Positions 8,204 to 14,265 of a DNA stretch of 64,000 nucleotides are shown piece after piece. The notes beneath the pieces are model-generated. The model searched no databases and had not been told where the DNA came from. It saw only the letters and a list, made by a program, of their open reading frames with translations. Position 1 is the first letter of the stretch. Every line of letters begins with the position of its first letter. Origin of the DNA: Winogradskyella endarachnes (lineage in GTDB: Bacteria; Bacteroidota; Bacteroidia; Flavobacteriales; Flavobacteriaceae). Both the position numbers and the translations under genes were made by a program. The stretch spans positions 517,155 to 581,154 of the forward strand of contig NZ_WOWS01000003.1 of NCBI RefSeq assembly GCF_009741275.1. The letters run 5' to 3'.

Positions 8204-8740
8204 ATGAGTAAGGAAAATCAAATATTACAGTCGAGTGATAACTCTTCCCCTTTGGGGAAGGTGGATGGGGTTCTAGTTCCGATATTAGAGTCTATTTCAG
8301 ACCCAGAAATCCCAGTGTTATCCATTATGGATATGGGAGTGGTGCGTTCTGCGATTATCGAAAATGATATTGTAAAAATCGAAATCACACCAACTTACAG
8401 TGGCTGTCCTGCAATGGATGTTATCGGAGATGATATCAAACGCGCAATGCAAAAAGCAGGTTATACAGCTGAAGTAGATTTGATTTTACATCCAGCTTGG
8501 ACAACCGATTGGATTACACCAAGAGGCCGTAAAGCACTAGAAGAATACGGAATTGCAGCACCTCTAAATGCAGAAGCAGATAAAGACCTGCTATTAAACG
8601 GAAAACGATTAGTAAAATGTACTAATTGTGGTTCCACAAATACAAGATTAGTAAGTCAGTTTGGTTCTACAGCATGCAAAGCACAATTTCAGTGCAACGA
8701 TTGCCAAGAACCTTTTGACTATTTTAAATGTTTAAAGTGA
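8204..8740 (+). CDS. paaD: Phenylacetate pathway Fe-S assembly-type protein PaaD
   Basis: The 178-residue protein has the MIP18/DUF59 domain of PaaD (ILESISDPEIPVLSIMDMGV at about 27-46; YSGCPAMDVIGDDI further on) and a C-terminal zinc-ribbon-like region with CTNCG, CNDC and a final Cys. PaaD is needed for epoxidase maturation, probably through Fe-S delivery to PaaE. About 12 residues of its N-terminus (SSPLGKVDGV and neighbours) are encoded by a family H palindrome, so the protein starts with a repeat-derived extension. A GTG at 8261 is an alternative start that would remove it. The TGA stop lies in a family C element. Confidence 0.93.
   Translation: MSKENQILQSSDNSSPLGKVDGVLVPILESISDPEIPVLSIMDMGVVRSAIIENDIVKIEITPTYSGCPAMDVIGDDIKRAMQKAGYTAEVDLILHPAWTTDWITPRGRKALEEYGIAAPLNAEADKDLLLNGKRLVKCTNCGSTNTRLVSQFGSTACKAQFQCNDCQEPFDYFKCLK
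8242..8273. repeat. Family H palindrome inside paaD coding sequence (copy 2)
   Basis: CTCTTCCCCTTTGGGGAAGG followed by TGGATGGGGTTC. It is read in frame as SSPLGKVDGV at the PaaD N-terminus, upstream of the conserved domain. Confidence 0.75.
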
Positions 8741-8778
8741 CAACTTGTTGTCATCCTGAACTCGTTTCAGGATCTCAT
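8738..8778. repeat. Two-hairpin repeat, family C (copy 1), includes the paaD stop
   Basis: TGACAA-CTTG-TTGTCA forms a first hairpin whose first three bases are the paaD stop codon. TCCTGAA-CTCGT-TTCAGGA follows immediately. A second copy stands at 9578 with the same relation to the paaG stop. Confidence 0.8.
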
Positions 8779-8800
8779 TAAGATTAATAATTATAAAATT

Positions 8801-9580
8801 ATGAGTTCAATAGAACTAAAAATAGAAAACCAAATAGCAACCATCACGCTTAACAGACCAGAAGTATTTAATAGTATAAATAGAGAAATGGCATTTCTAT
8901 TTCAAGATACTTTAGATGCTTGCGAAACAAATGCAGACGTTAGAGCCATTGTAATCACAGGAGCAGGAAAAGCATTTTGTGCTGGTCAAGACTTAAAAGA
9001 AGTTACAGACCCAGACTTAAATCCAGGTTTTAAAAAAATACTAGACGAGCATTATAATCCAATTATCACCAGAATTCGAGCAATTAAAAAACCAATTATT
9101 GCAGCAGTCAATGGTGTAGCAGCTGGAGCAGGAGCAAACATCGCATTGGCTTGTGATATTGTTGTGGCTCATGAAAAAGTAAGTTTTATTCAGGCATTTA
9201 GTTTAATAGGTTTGATTCCTGATAGCGCAGGAACTTTCTTTTTACCTAGACTTATTGGTTTTCAAAAAGCATTAGCATTAGCAATGTTAGGAGATAAAGT
9301 GTCTGCCGATGAAGCCGAAAAAATGGGAATGATTTACAAAGTATTGCCATTAGAAAGTTTTGAAGAAGACGTGAGTAAATTAGCCTTAAAACTCGCTAAT
9401 ATGCCAACATTAGCTTTAGGAAAAATTAAGGAAGCGTTTAATCAATCCTTAACCAATAATTTAGAAGAACAATTAGCATTAGAATCTAAATTACAGATAG
9501 AAGCAGCAATTACTAATGATTATGCAGAAGGCGCTGCAGCATTTATTGAAAAAAGAAAACCAAATTTTAAAGGAAACTGA
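8801..9580 (+). CDS. paaG: 2-(1,2-epoxy-1,2-dihydrophenyl)acetyl-CoA isomerase PaaG
   Basis: A 259-residue crotonase-fold protein. It resembles PaaG rather than PaaF: VNGVAAGAGANIALACDIVV lacks the first hydratase glutamate, while GLIPDSAGTFFLPR places Asp141 where PaaG has its catalytic aspartate. AFCAGQDLKEV supplies the oxyanion-hole region. PaaG converts the epoxide to oxepin-CoA and also isomerises a later cis double bond. The gene lies between two family C repeats, and its TGA stop is the first codon of the second copy. Confidence 0.92.
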   Translation: MSSIELKIENQIATITLNRPEVFNSINREMAFLFQDTLDACETNADVRAIVITGAGKAFCAGQDLKEVTDPDLNPGFKKILDEHYNPIITRIRAIKKPIIAAVNGVAAGAGANIALACDIVVAHEKVSFIQAFSLIGLIPDSAGTFFLPRLIGFQKALALAMLGDKVSADEAEKMGMIYKVLPLESFEEDVSKLALKLANMPTLALGKIKEAFNQSLTNNLEEQLALESKLQIEAAITNDYAEGAAAFIEKRKPNFKGN

Positions 9581-9618
9581 CAATTTATTGTCATCCTGAA
9601 CTTGATTCAGGATCTTAT
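9578..9618. repeat. Two-hairpin repeat, family C (copy 2), includes the paaG stop
   Basis: TGACAAT-TT-ATTGTCA, beginning with the paaG stop codon, then TCCTGAA-CTTGA-TTCAGGA. Most positions match the copy at 8738. Confidence 0.8.
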
Positions 9619-9623
9619 CAAAT

Positions 9624-10559
9624 ATGAATAAACAAACTCTCATACAAACCCATAACAGAATAAAACCATTTATTCATAAAACACCTGTGTTAACATCAAA
9701 GTTATTAGATGAAATAGCAGGTTGTAATTTGTTTTTTAAATGCGAGAATTTTCAAAAAATGGGAGCCTTTAAAATGCGAGGAGCCGCCAATGCCATTTTA
9801 TCACTTTCTGACGAAGAAAGACAAAGAGGTGTAGTAACACATTCGTCTGGAAACTTTGCGCAAGCGGTTTCATTAGCAGCTCAAAAATTGGGAGTTAAGG
9901 CTTACATTGTTATGCCCAAAAACGCACCACAAGTAAAAAAGAATGCTGTGAAAACCTATGGTGGTGAAATCATAGAATGCGAATCTACACCTCAGGCAAG
10001 AGAAGCTATGGCTAATAAAATTAAGGAAGAAAAAGGAGCCTCATTTTTACATCCATCAAATCAAGATGAAGTCATATACGGTAACGCAACAGCAGCAATG
10101 GAGTTGTTAGAGGAGCATCCTAATCTTGATGTAATTATTACACCAGTTGGAGGTGGTGGATTATTAGCAGGTACAGCTTTGGCTGTTAATCAGTTTGTAC
10201 CAAATTGCAAAATAATAGGCGCAGAACCAATGGAAGTCGATGATGCGTATCGTTCTTTAAAATCAGGTAAGATTGAAAAAAACGAAAGTACAAATACCAT
10301 TGCAGATGGTTTAAAAACCTACTTAGGTGACCGTAATTTTCCAATTATAAAAACTTTGGTAGACAAGATTATCAGAGTTGAAGAACAAGAAATTAAAGAG
10401 GCTATGCAACTCATTTGGGAACGCATGAAAATAATTGTAGAGCCATCAAGCGCAGTAGCTTTTGCTGCTGTTTTAAAAAATAAAGAAGAATTTAAAAATA
10501 AGAGCGTCGGAATCATCATTTCTGGCGGAAATGTAGACTTAAAAAATCTACCATTTTAA
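9624..10559 (+). CDS. PLP-dependent serine/threonine dehydratase-like protein
   Basis: A 311-residue fold-type II PLP enzyme without a C-terminal ACT regulatory domain. Lys50 in GAFKMRGA is the expected Schiff-base lysine, SSGNFAQA (74-81) the substrate loop and VGGGGLLAG (175-183) the phosphate-binding loop. The length fits catabolic threonine dehydratases and serine racemases, which cannot be told apart here. It is not part of the known phenylacetate pathway, yet sits in line between paaG and paaH. It may let the operon deaminate serine or threonine, but that is inference from position. Confidence 0.85.
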   Translation: MNKQTLIQTHNRIKPFIHKTPVLTSKLLDEIAGCNLFFKCENFQKMGAFKMRGAANAILSLSDEERQRGVVTHSSGNFAQAVSLAAQKLGVKAYIVMPKNAPQVKKNAVKTYGGEIIECESTPQAREAMANKIKEEKGASFLHPSNQDEVIYGNATAAMELLEEHPNLDVIITPVGGGGLLAGTALAVNQFVPNCKIIGAEPMEVDDAYRSLKSGKIEKNESTNTIADGLKTYLGDRNFPIIKTLVDKIIRVEEQEIKEAMQLIWERMKIIVEPSSAVAFAAVLKNKEEFKNKSVGIIISGGNVDLKNLPF

Positions 10560-10571
10560 AAGTCTCAGTAA

Positions 10572-10600
10572 TGACCCCTTGAGGGGACTTTAGGGGTGTT
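10572..10600. repeat. Palindromic repeat, family A (copy 3)
   Basis: ACCCCTTGAGGGGACTTTAG followed by GGGTGTT, 12 bases after the dehydratase stop. Same orientation as copies at 6826 and 7290. Confidence 0.8.
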
Positions 10601-10630
10601 TTAGAAAAAGTTGAATACGAATTGAATAGT

Positions 10631-10657
10631 CCTGCAAGGTTTTAAAAACCTTGTAGG
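10631..10657. repeat. Palindromic repeat, family E (copy 1)
   Basis: CCTGCAAGGTTTTAAAAACC then TTGTAGG; a near-perfect palindrome with AAGGTTTT/AAAACCTT arms. A second copy is at 17570-17596 between the paaF-like gene and paaY. Confidence 0.8.
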
Positions 10658-10705
10658 AATAAATTTAAGTTTAATTAAAAGTTACTCACTTTCGTGGGCA
10701 TTTAT

Positions 10706-11860
10706 ATGAACATAGGAATAATAGGTTCAGGAACAATGGGAAGCGGTATCGCTCAAGTAGCGGCAACTGCAGGTTGTTGCGTAAAATTATACGACACCAA
10801 CCATGCGGCTTTAGATAAAGCTAAAGCAAGCCTTGAAAAAATATTAAATAGACTCATTGAAAAAGGTCGAATAGATGCTGAAGAAAAAAACAGAATTCAG
10901 TCAAATATCACCTATGTCGATAGTCTAAAAGCATTAGCAGATTCAAATCTTACGATTGAAGCTATCGTCGAAAATATCGATATCAAGAAGAAAGTCTTTT
11001 CAGAATTAGAAAGCTATGTGGCGGATGATTGTATCATTGCATCAAATACATCGAGTTTATCCATAGCATCCATAGCATCATCATTGCAAAAACCGGAGCG
11101 TTGTATCGGAATTCACTTTTTCAACCCAGCACCATTAATGAAATTAGTTGAGGTCATTCCAGCAGTGCAAACTTCAAAAGCAGTTTTAGACAAATCGGTT
11201 GAAATCATAAAAGGTTGGAAGAAAACAGTAGCTGTTGCCAAGGATACACCTGGTTTTATCGTAAACCGTGTAGCGCGACCATTTTACGGAGAAGCTTTAA
11301 GAATTTACGAAGAAGGCATTGCTGATTTTGAAACCATAGACCATAGTTTAAAAACATTAGGAGGTTTCAGAATGGGACCATTCGAATTAATGGATTTTAT
11401 TGGCAATGATGTTAATTACACAGTTACGGAAACCGTATTTACAGCCTTTTATTTCGACCCAAGGTACAAACCGAGTTTTACACAAAAGCGTTTAAGTGAA
11501 GCAGGCTATTTAGGAAGAAAAACAGGAAAAGGTTACTATGATTATTCTGAAGGTGCTGTAAAGCAAGAACCAAAAGAAGATAGCGAATTAGCACAAACCA
11601 TTTTCGACCGTGTTTTAGTAATGTTAATCAACGAAGCAGCAGACGCTTTGTTTTTAAACATTGCTTCAGCAGAAGATATAGACAACGCAATGACCAAAGG
11701 TGTAAATTATCCAAAAGGATTATTGGCTTGGGCAGACGAAAAAGGTATTGATTGGTGTGTAAATAAGTTAGACGAATTATATAATGAATATCATGAAGAT
11801 AGGTACCGTTGTAGTCCATTATTACGAAAAATGAATAGAAAAAATAAAACATTTTTTTAA
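10706..11860 (+). CDS. paaH: 3-hydroxyadipyl-CoA dehydrogenase PaaH
   Basis: I choose the ATG at 10706 (protein starts MNIGIIGSGTMGSG) over the GTG four codons upstream, because the NAD-binding Rossmann strand conventionally starts within a few residues. The 384-residue protein has the GxGxxG motif at residues 7-14, the catalytic histidine in GIHFFNPAPLMKLVEV, a first 3HCDH C-terminal domain (VNRVARPFYGEALR) and a second, shorter one (about 300-370). It oxidises 3-hydroxyadipyl-CoA to 3-oxoadipyl-CoA. The E. coli enzyme is longer (about 475 residues); this shorter form has two C-terminal units but a reduced tail. Confidence 0.92.
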   Translation: MNIGIIGSGTMGSGIAQVAATAGCCVKLYDTNHAALDKAKASLEKILNRLIEKGRIDAEEKNRIQSNITYVDSLKALADSNLTIEAIVENIDIKKKVFSELESYVADDCIIASNTSSLSIASIASSLQKPERCIGIHFFNPAPLMKLVEVIPAVQTSKAVLDKSVEIIKGWKKTVAVAKDTPGFIVNRVARPFYGEALRIYEEGIADFETIDHSLKTLGGFRMGPFELMDFIGNDVNYTVTETVFTAFYFDPRYKPSFTQKRLSEAGYLGRKTGKGYYDYSEGAVKQEPKEDSELAQTIFDRVLVMLINEAADALFLNIASAEDIDNAMTKGVNYPKGLLAWADEKGIDWCVNKLDELYNEYHEDRYRCSPLLRKMNRKNKTFF

Positions 11861-11865
11861 ATAAC

Positions 11866-11960
11866 GTCAGTTCGAGTGAAATTGCTTTTTCTGCAATTTT
11901 GTATCGAGAACAAGCGAAACTTCTCGATACAATTTTCTGTCGAAAATCACTCGAAGTGAC
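11866..11960. repeat. Long nested palindrome, family D (copy 1)
   Basis: A 95-base element in the paaH-paaI gap with outer arms GTCAGTTCGAGTGA / TCACTCGAAGTGAC and a perfect inner stem GTATCGAGAA / TTCTCGATAC. A second copy lies in reverse orientation at 21565-21667. It should form a long folded structure in the paa transcript. Confidence 0.8.
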
Positions 11961-11970
11961 AAATTGAAAT

Positions 11971-12381
11971 ATGAAAGGAGAACAAATTCCACATAAAATG
12001 TTAAGTCAAGATGCATTCAGTACTTGGTTAGGCATCGAAATCTTAGAATGCGAAATTGGTCGTTGTCGCGTGGCAATGACGGTTCGGAATGAAATGCTTA
12101 ATAGTATGGGAAAAGCACATGGAGGCATCAGTTATGCATTGGCAGACACAGCTTTCGGATTTGCGGCCAATACACATGGCAAATATGCAGTGTCAATAGA
12201 AACGAGTATAAATCATATTGAAGCATTAAATGAAGGGGATTATTTGGTAGCAGAATCAGTAATAGAAAACGTAAAAAACAGACTCGGATTTAATATCGTA
12301 GAGGTAAAACGAGGTGATGAACTGGTAGCCCTTTTTAAAGGTGTTGTTTATCGCACTCAAAAGGATTGGGAAGATTCATAG
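11971..12381 (+). CDS. paaI: Hydroxyphenylacetyl-CoA thioesterase PaaI
   Basis: A 136-residue hotdog-fold thioesterase of the PaaI/YbgC class. The motif GKAHGGISYALADTAFGFA (about residues 49-67) contains the conserved HGG and the catalytic aspartate position. PaaI is thought to rescue CoA by hydrolysing dead-end ring-hydroxylated phenylacetyl-CoA. The family D element ends 10 bases before the start codon. The TAG stop lies at the very edge of the left inverted repeat of the S23-like insertion. Confidence 0.9.
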   Translation: MKGEQIPHKMLSQDAFSTWLGIEILECEIGRCRVAMTVRNEMLNSMGKAHGGISYALADTAFGFAANTHGKYAVSIETSINHIEALNEGDYLVAESVIENVKNRLGFNIVEVKRGDELVALFKGVVYRTQKDWEDS

Positions 12382-12852
12382 GTATGAGACTTGAGGTATG
12401 AGGAATGTGGTAAAAAAGAAAATTAATATGAGAAAATCAAAATATCATTTTAAGTTTGAGGATTTGACCGTATATACTAAAGCAATGGAATATGGAGAAG
12501 TTGTAAATAGAATGGTTAAAAAGTTTCCAAAAGATGAACGATTTGAATTATCCTCTCAATTCAAAAGAGCAGCAGATTCAATAGCATTAAATATTGCAGA
12601 AGGCTCTAGTGGAACTGACAAACAATTCTATAATTATTTAGGTAATGCCTGGCATAGTGCTCATGAGTGCGTTTCTTGTAGTTCAAAAGCTCAAATGAGA
12701 AATTATATCTCAAGTGATGAAGATGAAGATAATAGAAGATTAATTACTGAACTATCAAAAATGATTACATCATTAAGAGTTACTATTTCAAAAAGAATAA
12801 ACAAATGAATATGAGCAATACAAATACCTCACACCTCAGGCCTCAAGCCTAT
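12378..12852. mobile_element. S23/IVS-like insertion with terminal inverted repeats
   Basis: A segment of about 475 bases between paaI and paaJ is bounded by imperfect inverted repeats of about 28 bases: left ATAGGTATGAGACTTGAGGT and on (12378-12406), right ending CTCAGGCCTCAAGCCTAT (12825-12852). By eye about 23 of 28 positions pair. It encloses a single four-helix-bundle gene. S23-type proteins are known from intervening sequences of bacterial 23S rRNA genes, which are also bounded by inverted repeats, so I call this a related element inserted in a protein operon. The right arm is translated as part of PaaJ. Mobility is inferred, not shown. Confidence 0.6.
12428..12808 (+). CDS. Four-helix-bundle protein, S23 ribosomal intervening-sequence family
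   Basis: A 126-residue protein (starting MRKSKYHFKFEDLTVYTKAM) with family hallmarks: FEDLTVYTKAMEYGEVVNRM, LSSQFKRAADSIALNIAEGS and the C-terminal helix. I choose ATG 12428 because an in-frame ATG at 12398 falls inside the left inverted repeat and adds non-family residues. The function of S23-type proteins is not established. It has no evident link to phenylacetate. The stop overlaps the paaJ ATG (ATGA), so the two would be translationally coupled in the transcript. Confidence 0.8.
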   Translation: MRKSKYHFKFEDLTVYTKAMEYGEVVNRMVKKFPKDERFELSSQFKRAADSIALNIAEGSSGTDKQFYNYLGNAWHSAHECVSCSSKAQMRNYISSDEDEDNRRLITELSKMITSLRVTISKRINK

Positions 12853-14052
12853 ATAATCGACGGCATTAGAACACCAATAGGAAATTACAAAGGCACATTA
12901 TCGGCTGTAAGAACAGATGATTTAGCAGCTTTAGTAATCAAAGAAATCGTAGAACGAAACCCAAACATCCCAAAAGAAGCCTACGACGATGTTATTTTGG
13001 GTTGTGCTAACCAAGCCGGAGAAGACAATCGTAACGTAGCACGTATGGCATCACTTTTAGCAGGATTACCATTTACAGTTCCAGGAGAAACTGTAAACAG
13101 ATTATGTAGTTCAGGTTTGTCAGCAATTATTCACGCAAACAGAGCAATAAAAGCAGGAGATGGCGATGTGTTCATTTCTGGAGGTGTTGAGAATATGACA
13201 CGCGGACCATATGTAATGGCAAAACCATCAAGCGCTTTTGGAGGCGATTCAAAACTTTATGATTCTACCTTCGGATGGCGTTTTGAAAACTCAAAAATGC
13301 ACGAAATGTATGGCACAGACGGAATGGGAATGACAGCAGAAAATCTTGTCGAAAAATATAACATTTCAAGAGAAGACCAAGATGCATTCGCATACTGGAG
13401 TCAGATGAAAGCATCACAAGCACAAGAAAACGGACGATTAGAAAAAGAAATTCTACCTGTTGAAATTCCTCAACGCAAAAAAGACCCAATCGTTTTTGCG
13501 AAAGACGAATTTGTAAAACCAACAACGTCAAAAGAGATTTTAGCCAAATTACGACCAGCCTTTAAAAAAGACGGCGGAAGCGTAACCGCAGGAAATGCAT
13601 CAGGATTAAACGATGGAGCAGCAGCTACTATTATAGCTTCAGAAGAGGCTGTGAAAAAATACAATTTAAAGCCTTTAGCGCGCATCGTGAGTTCCGCTGT
13701 CGTAGGTGTAGAACCGCGAATTATGGGCATTGGTCCAGTTGAGGCGTCCAACAAAGCTTTGGCAAAAGCCGGATTAACCATGGACGATATCGACATTATA
13801 GAGCTCAACGAAGCCTTTGCAGCGCAAGCATTGGCGTGTACCAGAGCTTGGGGATTGGCGGACAATGACCCAAGAATTAACCCAAATGGAGGCTCTATCG
13901 CAATAGGCCATCCGCTTGGCGTTACAGGCACCAGAATCGCCTATTCAGCGGCTTTAGAGCTCAAAGAGCAAAACAAACGTTACGCATTGGTAACGATGTG
14001 TATTGGCGTGGGTCAAGGCTATGCCGCTGTGATTGAAAACGTGAATATTTAA
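12805..14052 (+). CDS. paaJ: 3-oxoadipyl-CoA / 3-oxo-5,6-dehydrosuberyl-CoA thiolase PaaJ
   Basis: A 415-residue thiolase with all three catalytic residues: Cys101 in NRLCSSGLSA, His369 in GHPLGVTGTR and Cys399 in MCIGVGQG. It carries out both thiolytic steps of the pathway. The homologous region begins at AYIIDGIRTPIG (from residue 15). The preceding residues, including TSHLRPQA, are encoded by the right inverted repeat of the S23-like insertion, which explains the slight excess over the usual length of about 400. The start codon overlaps the upstream stop. A family F repeat starts at its own stop codon. Confidence 0.94.
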   Translation: MNMSNTNTSHLRPQAYIIDGIRTPIGNYKGTLSAVRTDDLAALVIKEIVERNPNIPKEAYDDVILGCANQAGEDNRNVARMASLLAGLPFTVPGETVNRLCSSGLSAIIHANRAIKAGDGDVFISGGVENMTRGPYVMAKPSSAFGGDSKLYDSTFGWRFENSKMHEMYGTDGMGMTAENLVEKYNISREDQDAFAYWSQMKASQAQENGRLEKEILPVEIPQRKKDPIVFAKDEFVKPTTSKEILAKLRPAFKKDGGSVTAGNASGLNDGAAATIIASEEAVKKYNLKPLARIVSSAVVGVEPRIMGIGPVEASNKALAKAGLTMDDIDIIELNEAFAAQALACTRAWGLADNDPRINPNGGSIAIGHPLGVTGTRIAYSAALELKEQNKRYALVTMCIGVGQGYAAVIENVNI

Positions 14053-14145
14053 AATAATTTGGGCGTTACCACAAGGGTCGCGCTTTCGGCAGTCGCTCTC
14101 TGCGAGGAGCTTCAACAAAGCCTCAATCGCTAACGCACCAGCCAG
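14048..14145. repeat. Family F repeat (copy 1), begins at the paaJ stop
   Basis: From the last two bases of the final sense codon through the TAA stop and on, a 33-base stretch beginning TTTAAAATAATTTGGGCGTT is identical to the stretch after the ilvE stop (21441). The rest diverges but keeps a CTAACGC box near the end, 80-90 bases downstream. Confidence 0.75.
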
Positions 14146-14170
14146 AGATGGTCAGTGATTAATAAATGAT

Positions 14171-14251
14171 TTATCATTCCTGCGAAATCGAAGATTCACG
14201 AATTCAATTAAGTGAATTAAGAATCGATGAGTAAAGTAGGAATCCAGAATA
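14171..14251. repeat. Enlarged family B-like palindrome
   Basis: CATTCCTGCGAAATCG at the left and AAGTAGGAATCC at the right are the halves of a family B element, separated by an internal imperfect palindrome (GATTCACGAATTC / GTGAATTAAGAATC). It occupies most of the gap before paaZ. Confidence 0.55.
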
Positions 14252-14265
14252 AAGTATAAAGTAAG

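Noticed and set aside
12398..12427. Upstream start for the four-helix-bundle gene
   Set aside because: The extra residues come from the left inverted repeat and do not fit the family's N-terminus; ATG 12428 is preferred.
13470..13931. Long antisense open frame within paaJ (153 codons)
   Set aside because: It is fully inside a well-supported thiolase gene on the other strand and its translation has no recognisable features.
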